Notes: generated by a model not told the origin, from the sequence alone. Positions 10,376-20,137 are shown, counted from the first letter of the stretch. The stretch: DNA of 64,000 nucleotides from Thalassolituus maritimus (GCF_900156675.1 NZ_FTOH01000007.1:62001-126000); one strand, 5' to 3'. Translations and numbers: made by a program.

Positions 10376-11829
10376 ATGTGAACGCAGAGATTTTAATGAA
10401 CGTCACACCGACAGAGACACGCGTCGGTGTAGTTGAAAACGGTGTACTGCAGGAAATCTTTATCGAGCGTGAAAATCATCGTGGCCTGGTAGGTAATATC
10501 TACAAGGGCAAGGTGGTGCGGGTACTGCCGGGTATGCAGGCCGCGTTTGTCGATATCGGTCTTGAAAGGGCGGCGTTTATTCATGCCGCTGAAATCGGTG
10601 ATGGCGACGCCAATACGCCGATTAACCAGCTGGTGCACGAAGGGCAGTCGCTGGTCGTTCAGGTGACAAAAGATCCGATCGGTACCAAAGGTGCCCGCCT
10701 GACCACTCAGCTCTCGATTCCTTCGCGCTATCTGGTGTTTATGCCGGGTTCGGTGCATGTCGGTATTTCGCAGAAAATCGAAGAAAATGGCGAGCGTGAT
10801 CGACTCAAGCAGCTGGTGAAAGACAGCATGGAAGTCGAGGGCCTCACCGGGGAAGCCGGATTTATTCTGCGGACCGCGGCCGAAGGTGTGGGCGAAGAAG
10901 AAATCGGTGCCGATACCAGCTACCTGCGTCGCTTGTGGCGGAAACTGCAGGAGCGTATCGCGGACAACAAGCCACCCAGCCTTGTATACGACGAGCTGCC
11001 TCTGTCGCTGCGGACGATACGTGATCTGTCCCGCCCAGAAACCAGTAAGCTGTTGATTGATTCCCGTGAGACCTTCCAGAAAATCGAACAGTTCTGCCAG
11101 CAGTATGTGCCAGAGGTTGCTGAGAAAATCGAATACTATCCGGGGCCGCGCCCGATCTTTGACCTCTACAGTGTGGAAGATGAAATTCAGCGTGCCCTTG
11201 AACGCAAAGTGCCTTTGAAATCAGGCGGTTATCTGGTGATTGATCAGACCGAAGCCATGACCACAATCGATGTGAACACGGGTGGTTTTGTCGGTCGACG
11301 TAATCTCGAAGAAACAATTTTTAAAACCAACCTCGAAGCGGCAACCGCCATCGGTCGTCAGGTTCGTTTGCGGAACCTGGGCGGCATTATCATTCTCGAC
11401 TTTATCGATATGACCGACACTGAACATCAGCGTCAGGTGCTGCGCATGCTTGAGAAGGTGCTGGAGAAAGATCACACCAAAACCAAGATTAGCGGTGTCT
11501 CTGAATTAGGGCTGGTGGAGATGACGCGTAAGCGCACCCGTGAGTCTCTTGAGCACATGTTGATGGAAACCTGCCAGGCCTGTGATGGTCGTGGTGTGGT
11601 TAAAACAGCAGAGACCATCTGCTATGAAATATTCCGTGAAATCCTGCGTGAAGAGCGCGCGTACGAAGCAGGGACTTATCTCGTTCTGGCTAGTCAGCAG
11701 GTGGTCGATCGCCTGTTAGATGAAGACAGTCACGGCATGGCTGATCTTGAAGCGTTTATTGGCAAGGCAATTAAGTTGCAGGTCGAAGCCCAATATACGC
11801 AGGATCAGTACGACATCGTCCTGCAGTAA
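10372..11829 (+). CDS. rng: Ribonuclease G
   Basis: A 485-residue RNase E/G family endoribonuclease acting in 16S rRNA 5' maturation and mRNA decay. An S1 RNA-binding domain spans about residues 39-125. The catalytic magnesium ligands D300 (DVNTGGFVG) and D343 (IILDFIDM) are present, and the zinc-link cysteines C401 and C404 sit in CQACDGRG. There is no long C-terminal scaffold, which separates it from RNase E. It overlaps maf by ATGA and lies 11 bases before yhdP. Confidence 0.96.
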   Translation: MNVNAEILMNVTPTETRVGVVENGVLQEIFIERENHRGLVGNIYKGKVVRVLPGMQAAFVDIGLERAAFIHAAEIGDGDANTPINQLVHEGQSLVVQVTKDPIGTKGARLTTQLSIPSRYLVFMPGSVHVGISQKIEENGERDRLKQLVKDSMEVEGLTGEAGFILRTAAEGVGEEEIGADTSYLRRLWRKLQERIADNKPPSLVYDELPLSLRTIRDLSRPETSKLLIDSRETFQKIEQFCQQYVPEVAEKIEYYPGPRPIFDLYSVEDEIQRALERKVPLKSGGYLVIDQTEAMTTIDVNTGGFVGRRNLEETIFKTNLEAATAIGRQVRLRNLGGIIILDFIDMTDTEHQRQVLRMLEKVLEKDHTKTKISGVSELGLVEMTRKRTRESLEHMLMETCQACDGRGVVKTAETICYEIFREILREERAYEAGTYLVLASQQVVDRLLDEDSHGMADLEAFIGKAIKLQVEAQYTQDQYDIVLQ

Positions 11830-11840
11830 CAGGTGTACTG

Positions 11841-14800
11841 ATGTTGCGCTCAGTCTGGACTCAGTTATGGATAACTCTGGTGGTAGCCACAGTGCTGCTC
11901 GCCTTTTATACCAGTCTGGGCCGACAGTTAATTCCACTGATTGAAACTCAGAAGCCTGAGCTTGAGGCGCTTTTGCAGCAGCAGCTTGGCTTGCCCGTCA
12001 GCGTCGGCACTCTTCAGGGTGACTGGAATCTTCTGTCACCGGTCGTGCGTCTGGAAGACATTCAGGTGGGCGCCAATGATGAACACCTGAGTGTTGGGCG
12101 CATTGAAGCCGAACTGGATATTAGCGCTACTGCATTTTATTTCTCCCCCGTTTTTAAGCGCATTCTTGTCGAAAACGTGCGTGCACCGCTGACTGAAAAC
12201 GAAGACGGCCAGTTATTTCTGGGTGAGCAGCCCTTAATTAATACTTCGAATATCACCGACCCCAAAACAGACAAAGCCGATAAAAAAGCGACACCGCGCT
12301 GGCTTGAATGGTTGGGCTATCAGCAGGCTGTGATTCTCAGTGACTGGGAAATTACCAATGCCCGCAGCAGTGGCTCGGAAACGCTCCTGATCCGTAAGGT
12401 GTTGTGGCGTAACCGGGGTGAGCAGCATGCGCTTGAAGGTGACGTTGCCTGGGGGCGTGAAGAAATTGCCGATGTGTATGTGGGCGCCCAGCTGAATGGG
12501 CCGTTGTGGCCGTGGGACGATCAGGAAGGTCAGATTTATTTGCGTGCTGATGAACAGCAGTGGACCCGCTGGATTCCGGAAGACCTGCCGCGGGAACTCT
12601 CGTTGCCGTCATTACGTGGCAGTATGGAAGGGTGGTTGTCGATTGCTAATGGCGACCTCGACTCTATCTATGTGCGCGGTGAAGTACCCGAATTAATGTT
12701 GGATGCACCGGCTAAGCAGCTTGTGCTGACAGACGGGCAGCTGGAAATCTCAGGCGAGCGCAGTGATGAAGACTGGCACCTGAGCATTCGTCAGGAATTT
12801 ACGCAGAATCTGCCGTTAAACGAACTGCGCCTTAGCTCAGTTCAACTCGATGACGAGCGTGGCTGGCACATAGGTATTCCTCGTGCAGACCTTCAGGACG
12901 TCAGTAACTTCATACTGGATTACAACCTGCTGCCTGAACGTTTCAGCCGTTATATCGAGAACCTTGAACCTGAAGGATTGGCAGAAAGCGTACGCATCAG
13001 TCTTGTGCCTGAAGTGGCTGAGACAGGTGAACGTGGTGTCGATATCCGGGCAGACCTGAGCGACATCTCGACCAAAGCGTTTATTGGTATTCCGGCCTTT
13101 ACTGGCGCCGACGGGCATCTCCACCTGCAACCGCAAGGAGGCGTTGCTCATATTGATGACCCTTCTCTGAGTATGCACCTTGACGGCGTCTACAATCCGA
13201 CCTGGGAACTGACTGACGCCTCTGCGAGTTTCTATTGGGATATTCAGCCGGAGCTTTTCAATCTACGACTGGTCGACCTCGATGCCGGACTGCGTGATGC
13301 CCGTGTTCATGGCGACCTTGCGATTCGCCTGCCGCGACGCGACACGGATGTAGAAAGTCACTTTGCCTTGATACTTGGGATTGATAAGGCGGATATCCGC
13401 TTACAGGAAGACCTGGTTCCCGACATGCTCGACCCGTCCATTAATGAGTGGCTCGATGATTCCTTGCGAGGAGGAACAGCTTCTCAAGTCGGCTTTGTAT
13501 TGAACGGCGTTATCGGGGGCGATATTCCAGACAACGGTCTGACTACGCAGCTTTATCTTGAAGCCGATAACGCCACCATCGATTATCTGGATGGCTGGCC
13601 TTCGGTGGCTGGTGTTAAAGGGCGGGTATTTCTCGACAGCCCTGATCTGGATGCATGGATTGATGAGGGGCGCACTTTAGGTGGGCAACTGAGTCCGGGG
13701 GCGCGGGTTAAATTACGCGACACCCGTGCGGGTACGGAGCTGTCCCTTAATGGTCATATCGAAGGTGACAGCAGTGAGGCGTTACTCTATTTGCAGGAGA
13801 CGCCACTGGCGGATCTGATTGATCGATCTCTCGATGATTGGCTGGCTACAGGCGCAGCAGCAACCGATCTCAGTCTGTCGATGATTCTTGGTGACGAAGA
13901 TGCTACGCCCGATGTTGAGCTGCGCAGTGTGCTCCAGAATACCGGCATTACGCTCACGTCTGCAGACCTGAAATTCAGCGATTTGAATGGTGCGCTGACA
14001 TTTGATACCGATACCGGTTTATTCGCCGACAAACTCAGTGGACGTACTTTTGGTGGCGAGTTTACGCTGGATATTAATTCGGTCGCTACCGGCGACAGTT
14101 ATCGGATTGATGGCGATGCCTCTGGTAGCGCTGACTGGCAATCGTTTAAACAATGGGCGGATTTATTTTTACTCGACCCGGTAAAAGGCCAGTTGAGCTA
14201 TCGCGCCAGCCTGGGTATTGACCCCGCTGAAGACAATCCGTTTAACCTCCTGATTGAGTCCGACTTGCAGGGCACAGAGATATCCCTGCCTGCACCTATG
14301 GGTAAAGTACCGGAAGATAAGCGTCGTCTCACAGCCCTTGTGACACCGGGGGAGACCATTGACGTTTCAGTGAATTATGACGATTTACTGAGTACGTCGG
14401 TGCGACTTGATGACGCGGGTGTAAGCACAGGTGAAGTGGTGCTGGGTGGTGGCGAAGCGCGTATTGATGATAGCCCTGGCATTGATATTACAGGCCGGGT
14501 TCCTGGAACGGTGAATGTCTCAGACTGGTGGGATGTCTGGGATCGTATGATGCTGCTGGTGGATAAAGCAGATGCCCGGGCGCAAGCGCAGGGCTTACCG
14601 ACCGAGCTGCCTGAAAATACGCTTGGGAATACCAACCCGGTCAGTTCGGTTGAGCTGACTATCGACTCACTGGATGCATGGGATATTCCGATCGGAGCTA
14701 CTCGTGTTTCTGGCGGTCAGGAGTTTGGTGAGTGGACGATCCAGCTCGCTAATGAAGTTGCTCGGGGCACGGTCGTTATCCGCGAAGACGACAATGATCC

Positions 14801-15833
14801 TCTGGTTCTGTTGATGGACTTTGTTCACGTACCTGAGCCCCAGGAACCGGCACCTGAACAAACGATCGCGTCTGCAGCGGCCGAAACTTCAGCAACTGCT
14901 TCACAAAATACAGACCCGATGTCGGAATTTATCCCGGCAGATGTCAGCGCTATGGATATCACGATTCAGGAGCTTTATTACGGTACCCGTAACTTTGGTC
15001 GTTGGCAGGCGACAACGCGTCCGATTCCATCCGGGTTGAGCTTGCAGGTTCTCGACAGTGACATGAAGGGGATTAAACTTCAGGGAACACTGGACTGGGT
15101 TTTACGCGAAGGTCAGCATGCAACGCGTATGACAGAGTTTGATGTCAGTGCGAGTAAGGTCGCCGATATTCAGCGCGCCTTTCGTCTGCAACCTGTGGTT
15201 GAGGGCGATAAACTTACCGGTAAGTTTAGTCTCGACTGGATAGGCTCGCCCGCTGGTTTTGACACCGAAACGTTAAATGGCAAAGCCAATTTCCGCATTA
15301 CGAATGGGCGTGTGAATGCAGAAGGTGCGGCGGCTCTGAAAGCCTTCGGTGCATTGAATTTTAACTCTATTTTCCGGCGTCTTCGTCTCGACTTTTCGGA
15401 CCTTGTAGGCTCAGGGATGGCATTCGATACCATGAAAGGCGCTGCGACTATCGAGCAGGGTGTGCTGACGTTAAGTGAGCCTATTACCGTTGATGGTCCG
15501 GGCGGTAAATTCCTGACTTCGGGTATGACAGACCTGAATACCACTGAGCTTAATATGAAGCTCGCGGTGACTTTCCCCGTGACTAATACCTTACCTCTGG
15601 TCGCCGTACTGGCGGGTTTTGCACCACCCGTCGCCGCATCCATCTACGTCACCGAGCGCCTTATTGGTGACGAACTGGAGCGCTTTACCAGTGCGAGTTA
15701 TACCATCTCCGGGACCTGGCAAGAGCCGGATGTGAAACTGAATAAAGCCTTTGATAACGACGTTGAAGGTAAGAAAAGCCGTGGTTTTATGGATCGCGTG
15801 CTGAGTATTTTTGGACTGGGAGGGGACGATTAA
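11841..15833 (+). CDS. yhdP: AsmA-like envelope lipid-transport protein YhdP
   Basis: A 1330-residue protein with an N-terminal membrane anchor (about residues 8-27), a DUF3971 region and an AsmA-like C-terminal part, matching YhdP in length and order. YhdP bridges inner and outer membranes and carries phospholipids outward with TamB and YdbH. The remainder is repetitive beta-strand sequence, as expected of a long hydrophobic groove. It follows rng and overlaps the nitrilase gene by one base. Confidence 0.92.
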   Translation: MLRSVWTQLWITLVVATVLLAFYTSLGRQLIPLIETQKPELEALLQQQLGLPVSVGTLQGDWNLLSPVVRLEDIQVGANDEHLSVGRIEAELDISATAFYFSPVFKRILVENVRAPLTENEDGQLFLGEQPLINTSNITDPKTDKADKKATPRWLEWLGYQQAVILSDWEITNARSSGSETLLIRKVLWRNRGEQHALEGDVAWGREEIADVYVGAQLNGPLWPWDDQEGQIYLRADEQQWTRWIPEDLPRELSLPSLRGSMEGWLSIANGDLDSIYVRGEVPELMLDAPAKQLVLTDGQLEISGERSDEDWHLSIRQEFTQNLPLNELRLSSVQLDDERGWHIGIPRADLQDVSNFILDYNLLPERFSRYIENLEPEGLAESVRISLVPEVAETGERGVDIRADLSDISTKAFIGIPAFTGADGHLHLQPQGGVAHIDDPSLSMHLDGVYNPTWELTDASASFYWDIQPELFNLRLVDLDAGLRDARVHGDLAIRLPRRDTDVESHFALILGIDKADIRLQEDLVPDMLDPSINEWLDDSLRGGTASQVGFVLNGVIGGDIPDNGLTTQLYLEADNATIDYLDGWPSVAGVKGRVFLDSPDLDAWIDEGRTLGGQLSPGARVKLRDTRAGTELSLNGHIEGDSSEALLYLQETPLADLIDRSLDDWLATGAAATDLSLSMILGDEDATPDVELRSVLQNTGITLTSADLKFSDLNGALTFDTDTGLFADKLSGRTFGGEFTLDINSVATGDSYRIDGDASGSADWQSFKQWADLFLLDPVKGQLSYRASLGIDPAEDNPFNLLIESDLQGTEISLPAPMGKVPEDKRRLTALVTPGETIDVSVNYDDLLSTSVRLDDAGVSTGEVVLGGGEARIDDSPGIDITGRVPGTVNVSDWWDVWDRMMLLVDKADARAQAQGLPTELPENTLGNTNPVSSVELTIDSLDAWDIPIGATRVSGGQEFGEWTIQLANEVARGTVVIREDDNDPLVLLMDFVHVPEPQEPAPEQTIASAAAETSATASQNTDPMSEFIPADVSAMDITIQELYYGTRNFGRWQATTRPIPSGLSLQVLDSDMKGIKLQGTLDWVLREGQHATRMTEFDVSASKVADIQRAFRLQPVVEGDKLTGKFSLDWIGSPAGFDTETLNGKANFRITNGRVNAEGAAALKAFGALNFNSIFRRLRLDFSDLVGSGMAFDTMKGAATIEQGVLTLSEPITVDGPGGKFLTSGMTDLNTTELNMKLAVTFPVTNTLPLVAVLAGFAPPVAASIYVTERLIGDELERFTSASYTISGTWQEPDVKLNKAFDNDVEGKKSRGFMDRVLSIFGLGGDD

Positions 15834-16624
15834 TGGCCCGTAGAATTGCAGCGGTGCAGTGCACCAGCGTCAGTGATCCGGAAAAGAATAAACGGGCGCT
15901 GTCGGTGTTGATTTCTGAAGCAGCTTCTCAGGGTGCAGATCTCGTGCTCCTGCCCGAAATGTGCCTGAGCATGAACAGTGACTATTATCAGGACCTGGCT
16001 GAGGACAGCGCAACCCTGGACTGGCTGGCAGCTCAGGCTGCCACCCATTCGTTTTGGCTGGTGGCCGGTGCTGTTCCTCAGCCTGCCCCTGGCGACGATT
16101 CCCGTGTTCGTTCTGCATCACTGGTGTTTAACCCGGAAGGCGAGTTAGTTAAACGCTACGATAAAATTCATTTATTCGATGTCGACGTAGGGGATGCTCA
16201 GGGAAGCTACCGGGAATCTGATACCTTCTCTGCAGGCAGTGAAATCGTCAATATTGAAACCCCCGTCGGTAATGTCGGTCTGACGATTTGTTTTGATCTG
16301 CGTTTCCCTGAACAGTATCAGGCTCTGCGTGACGCCGGTGCCGATATTATTCTTGTGCCAGCCGCTTTTACGCATACCACGGGCGAAGCGCACTGGGAAA
16401 TTCTGCTGAAGGCCCGGGCCATCGAAACGCAATGTTATGTGCTTGCGGCGAACCAGTGTGGCTGGCACGATGACAAACGCCGTACCTGGGGACATTCGAT
16501 GATTGTCGATCCCTGGGGAGAGTCTCTGGGAATGCTCCATGAGTCGCCCGGTGTGATTGTTGCCGACGTGGATCTGAAAGAGCTGGAAAACCTCAGAAAG
16601 AAAATGCCACTCACACGTATGTAG
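15833..16624 (+). CDS. Carbon-nitrogen hydrolase, deaminated glutathione amidase-like
   Basis: A 263-residue nitrilase-superfamily enzyme with the Glu-Lys-Cys triad E42 (LLPEM), K111 (RYDKIHLFDVD) and C153 (TICFDLRFPE). The RYDKIHLFDVDV stretch is characteristic of the Nit1/YbeM branch, which removes deaminated glutathione. The gene is last in the rng-yhdP operon. In Pseudomonas tldD follows it, but here it is followed by a convergent minus-strand gene. Confidence 0.88.
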   Translation: MARRIAAVQCTSVSDPEKNKRALSVLISEAASQGADLVLLPEMCLSMNSDYYQDLAEDSATLDWLAAQAATHSFWLVAGAVPQPAPGDDSRVRSASLVFNPEGELVKRYDKIHLFDVDVGDAQGSYRESDTFSAGSEIVNIETPVGNVGLTICFDLRFPEQYQALRDAGADIILVPAAFTHTTGEAHWEILLKARAIETQCYVLAANQCGWHDDKRRTWGHSMIVDPWGESLGMLHESPGVIVADVDLKELENLRKKMPLTRM

Positions 16625-16658
16625 TGAGTACTTTAAGCGACTGGCCTTAATGTAGTCG

Positions 16659-18389
16659 TCAGACCAGTCGTTCGTAGAGCAGGCCGAGAACTAATATCAG
16701 TAAGATAAAAGAAACCCCTTGCCAGAACTTGACCGGATCTCGCTCCATCACCGGTGGGCGTGATTTCTGAAGGTAGACTGAATTCGGATTTCTCAGATCA
16801 TAAATAAATTCAGCCGGTTCTTTATAGCGCATCGCGCGTTTAGGGTGGACTGCTTTTTTAATCGCCTCATCAACCCAGACGGGAATAGCACGTCCGCAAG
16901 TTCGTACGGAGGTGTAGTGCAGTTTGTTCAGGTCTTTACGCTTGGTTATGCGGGCGACATCTGAGCCGTACGGTAAGCGCCCAGTGAGTAGCTCGTAAGT
17001 AATGGCACCGAGTGCGTACACATCGGATTCTGTAGAACCTTGTGCACCCAGAAAATATTCGGGGGCCGAATATTGAGCCGTGCCAAGTAACGTCAGGCGC
17101 TCGAGCGGTGTGTCTATCTCGGTGATGCCAGCTACCCGCGTCGATCCAAAATCCAGAATCCGCACGATGCCATCATTGCCGATCATTAAATTATCGGGTT
17201 TAAGGTCCTGATGCAGCATTTCCAGACGGTGAAAGGCCTGAACGCCACGGGCGGCCTGTTCCATAACTTCCCGGACCTGTTCGAGGGTCGGCTCCGGATG
17301 ATCACGCATCCATTGGTCAAGCGTCTGGCCTTCGATGTATTCAGTGGTGACGTAAATAAAATTGCGGACCCGATGCGATGGCCCCGGACGAACTACGTAA
17401 GGGCTGTCGATTCTTCTGGCAATCCAGTCTTCGAGTAGAAAACGTTCAAGGTAGGCCGTGTTGTCACGCAGCTCACCGGATGGCGTTTTCAGAATCAGCG
17501 TTTGTTCTGTCTCTGTGTCTTTTGCAAGATACACATGGCTGCGTGGGCTGCTGTGTATCTTGCGGAGAATGTTGTAGCCGTCGAACTCATCGCGCGCCTT
17601 CAGAGAAGGAGGAAAGGGGAGTTCGGTGAGCTGTTGATGAACGTCCTCTTTATTCTGATCAAGCAGGTGATCAATACGTAAGATCTGGATCGTCAGGTTG
17701 TCGTCACTGTTGTTATCCCGTGCGGCTTCGAGGATTTCTCGTGCGGCACGATCAAGATCCGATGAATATTTATTGATCGTACTGATGACCAGCTTGTCGC
17801 TGACGAACTCATAAATGCCGTCGGTCGCACTGATAAAAATATCACCGACATTGACTGAGAGAGACAGATAATCAATTTCTAACTGGGTATCCATACCTAA
17901 GGCACGGGTCAGGTAGCTCTGGTCTTCGGAGGTATAAAAGCGATGGTCGGTGGTCAGTTGTTCCAGCTGCTCATCCGCAACACGGTAAACACGGCTGTCA
18001 CCGACGTGGAAAATATGGGCTGTACGGGATTTAATAACTAACCCATTAAAGGTACAGACGTAGCCTTTATTCGGGTCGTAGCTCCTCAGGTTTCTTCTTG
18101 CCTGCGCGTGCAGCCATGAGTTCGTAGCTTCCAGTACTCGCAGCCCCGATGTTTTTACCGACCATGCCTCAGAGGTGCTGAAGTAATCACTCAGAAAACT
18201 CTGTACGGCTGTTGCGCTGGCGTCCTGACTGACGTTGCTGCTACTGATGCCATCGGCGAGAGCCATGGCAACGCCTTTGCTTTCCAGAAGAGGGAGTGTT
18301 GGGGTGTGAACGGCGTGAAAGTCCTGGTTAATGGCTTTGACGCCCTTATCGCTGCATTGCCCTGTGCTGACTTTCAGCTGCTCTGACAT
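16659..18389 (-). CDS. PP2C phosphatase / Ser-Thr kinase fusion with C-terminal membrane anchor
   Basis: A 576-residue bifunctional protein. Residues about 5-245 form a PP2C-type phosphatase (NQDF at 21-24, ADG at 45-47, GDSRVYR, ATDGIYEFVSD, DDNLTI). Residues about 265-530 form a Hanks-type kinase (catalytic HQDLKPDN with D395, then DFGS), and the last 20 residues are one membrane segment. ATG 18389 has GAGG 8 bases upstream; a longer frame to 18434 has no site. This fusion commonly neighbours nitrate/nitrite assimilation genes, and here it follows a nitrite/formate-type channel by 80 bases, probably in one transcript. Substrates are unknown. Confidence 0.9.
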   Translation of the reverse strand: MSEQLKVSTGQCSDKGVKAINQDFHAVHTPTLPLLESKGVAMALADGISSSNVSQDASATAVQSFLSDYFSTSEAWSVKTSGLRVLEATNSWLHAQARRNLRSYDPNKGYVCTFNGLVIKSRTAHIFHVGDSRVYRVADEQLEQLTTDHRFYTSEDQSYLTRALGMDTQLEIDYLSLSVNVGDIFISATDGIYEFVSDKLVISTINKYSSDLDRAAREILEAARDNNSDDNLTIQILRIDHLLDQNKEDVHQQLTELPFPPSLKARDEFDGYNILRKIHSSPRSHVYLAKDTETEQTLILKTPSGELRDNTAYLERFLLEDWIARRIDSPYVVRPGPSHRVRNFIYVTTEYIEGQTLDQWMRDHPEPTLEQVREVMEQAARGVQAFHRLEMLHQDLKPDNLMIGNDGIVRILDFGSTRVAGITEIDTPLERLTLLGTAQYSAPEYFLGAQGSTESDVYALGAITYELLTGRLPYGSDVARITKRKDLNKLHYTSVRTCGRAIPVWVDEAIKKAVHPKRAMRYKEPAEFIYDLRNPNSVYLQKSRPPVMERDPVKFWQGVSFILLILVLGLLYERLV

Positions 18390-18469
18390 GGTATTGCCTC
18401 GCAGAAAAAACAAATCTGCCTGTGCAATGTGCACAGGCAGAGTTTATTGCTAACTATCAAAGGTAGCGT

Positions 18470-19279
18470 TTACAGGGCGCGGTCTGCACTCTGGCGTACG
18501 TGTGTGTAGTACAGCGGCAGTGCTACGAAGACGAAACCGCCGACAAGGTTACCCAGTGCAGTTGGGAGTTCGTTCCAGATGATGTAATCCATCACAGTGA
18601 AGTCACCGCCCATGATCATAGAGAATGGGAACAGGAACATATTTACGATGGAGTGTTCGAAGCCCATGAAGAAGAACAGCATGATTGGCATCCACATAGC
18701 GAACATTTTAGAGATCGCAGAAGTAGAAATCATAGCGCCAACGACACCCATAGATACCATCCAGTTGCACAGCATGCCGCGGATGAAAATAGTCAACCAG
18801 CCGTCTACGCCGTGCGATGCATAACCTACGGTACGTGATTCACCGATGGTAGATACTTTGGCAGCAATCGCACCACCATCAGTGTTATAACCATAAGTCA
18901 GAATGAAAGAAATCATCACGGCAACAGACAGTGCACCCGCCAGGTTACCGCAGAAAACTAGTCCCCAATTGCGCAGCAGTTGTGGCCATGTACAACCCGG
19001 TCTTTTGTCGATAATCGCCAGTGGCACCAGAGTGAATACACCGGTCAACAGGTCGAACTTCATCAGGTACAGCATAATGAAACCTACCGGGAACAACACA
19101 GCCCCCAGAATTGGCGAACCACTTTTCATGGCGACGGTGATCGCGAATACAGCAGCCAGAGCCAGGATGGCGCCAGCCATAAAAGCACGGATTAACGTGT
19201 CTTTGGTCGACATGAATATCTTTTCTGCACCGCTATCCACCATTTTTGTGGCGAACTCAGAAGGCATTAAGTAGGACAT
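18470..19279 (-). CDS. Formate/nitrite transporter family channel (NirC-like)
   Basis: A 269-residue FNT-family pentameric anion channel with six or more hydrophobic segments. The motif GFEHSIVNMF, and an upstream K-F-D-L-LTGVF stretch, are family hallmarks. Substrate is most likely nitrite, inferred from the kinase partner and from an upstream leader with a NasT/ANTAR-like layout (19323-19440). Formate remains possible. No nitrite reductase or nitrate reductase gene is in the window. Confidence 0.85.
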   Translation of the reverse strand: MSYLMPSEFATKMVDSGAEKIFMSTKDTLIRAFMAGAILALAAVFAITVAMKSGSPILGAVLFPVGFIMLYLMKFDLLTGVFTLVPLAIIDKRPGCTWPQLLRNWGLVFCGNLAGALSVAVMISFILTYGYNTDGGAIAAKVSTIGESRTVGYASHGVDGWLTIFIRGMLCNWMVSMGVVGAMISTSAISKMFAMWMPIMLFFFMGFEHSIVNMFLFPFSMIMGGDFTVMDYIIWNELPTALGNLVGGFVFVALPLYYTHVRQSADRAL

Positions 19280-19322
19280 AGCATTTCCTCATTATTGGGG
19301 GTGTTCTATCGGCTTTAAAATG

Positions 19323-19373
19323 AAAAACGGCGTCGCCCCAGTCGGTAATTTACCGATGGGTGTCGACGCCGTT
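19323..19373 (-). terminator. Attenuator terminator in the FNT leader
   Basis: A 10-bp outer stem (19364-19373 with 19326-19335) encloses an inner CCC/GGG pairing and a CGGTAA...TTACCG hairpin, with a T-run on the minus strand at 19327-19323. Its place between the hexaloop element and the ATG makes it a conditional terminator. Confidence 0.75.
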
Positions 19374-19440
19374 ATCGAATTTTTTCTGATTTTTCATGAG
19401 CCGCCGTTGGCTCACTCAGAATTTTGCAACCGCCGTGCCA
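19323..19440 (-). promoter_or_regulatory. Attenuator leader, ANTAR (NasT-type) dual-hexaloop candidate
   Basis: Read on the minus strand, the leader of the FNT gene contains TGAGCC-AACGGC-GGCTCA (19414 to 19397), a perfect 6-bp stem with a six-base loop that has A at position 1 and G at position 4, as ANTAR targets require. Twelve bases upstream is a weak, G-U-rich candidate TGGC-ACGGCG-GTTG (19440 to 19427), whose loop also has A1 and G4. Downstream follows a strong hairpin (AACGGCGTCG at 19373-19364 pairing with 19335-19326) and a T-run, forming a terminator about 45 bases before the start codon. ANTAR proteins such as NasR/NasT prevent termination when nitrate or nitrite is present; that reading is inference. 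Confidence 0.55.
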
Positions 19441-19563
19441 TGTTTGAATATTAGAAATAAAACCCTATTAAAACAGTGGGTTAAAGAATCGTAGCTGAAT
19501 GTTAAGACGTAATAGAGAGAAACACTCTGGATTTTGGTGCGATACTCAGGTGCAGGAAAAACA

Positions 19564-19590
19564 AAAGATGCGCACTAAGTGCGCATCTTT
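19564..19590. terminator. Rho-independent terminator after darP
   Basis: AAAGATGCGCAC (19564-19575), loop TAA, GTGCGCATCTTT (19579-19590): a perfect 12-bp stem. On the minus strand it is followed by a T-rich run, so it ends transcription coming from darP. Confidence 0.85.
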
Positions 19591-19624
19591 GTAGAGAGCA
19601 AAAGAAGGCTGACTGATAATGCGC

Positions 19625-20137
19625 TCAGGCGTTGCTGTCGATTTCTTTTATCAGCTGAAAGAGTTTCTTGAATGCAGCTCCCGGCTTTGGTGGCTCAGCC
19701 TGCATCTCTTTCTGAGCATTGCGCACCAGATTACGTAATTGCTGGCGATCTGTATCTGGGTAGGTATCAAGAAACTCATTCAACGCTTTGCCATCCTTGA
19801 TAAGCCGATTACGCCATTGCTCTAACTGGCCCATGCGACGACCGAAGGCCTCGCTGGATGGGTCGAGCATATCGATCGCCTCCTGAAGAGCGTCGATGTC
19901 TTCCGAACGCATCAGCTTGCCGATGTATTGAAAGTGACGGCGGCGGGCTTCGTGTTTTTTAATACGACGGCTCTCTTCCAGCGCGGCCATTAGCACATCG
20001 GTAATCGGAAGGTCAGTCCATTTGGCCGGTGGAAGATTGCACAGAGTTTCTCCGAGTTCCTGATAGCGATGCATTTCACGCTTCATTTCAGTCTTACTGA
20101 CCAGTTCGTATTCGATGTCGTCGTCTTCGTGGGTCAT
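19625..20137 (-). CDS. darP: Ribosome-associated protein DarP (YjgA, DUF615)
   Basis: A 170-residue highly charged helical protein of the YjgA/DUF615 family that binds late 50S ribosomal precursors. The SKTEMKREMHRYQELGE N-terminal stretch and the RRRHFQYIGKLMR core are typical. In Pseudomonas it lies between tldD and pmbA; both are missing here and mgtE is the upstream neighbour. Confidence 0.92.
   Translation of the reverse strand: MTHEDDDIEYELVSKTEMKREMHRYQELGETLCNLPPAKWTDLPITDVLMAALEESRRIKKHEARRRHFQYIGKLMRSEDIDALQEAIDMLDPSSEAFGRRMGQLEQWRNRLIKDGKALNEFLDTYPDTDRQQLRNLVRNAQKEMQAEPPKPGAAFKKLFQLIKEIDSNA

Noticed and set aside
13787-14032. Minus-strand frames inside yhdP
   Set aside because: They overlap a clear long gene in the opposite direction and have no start signals.
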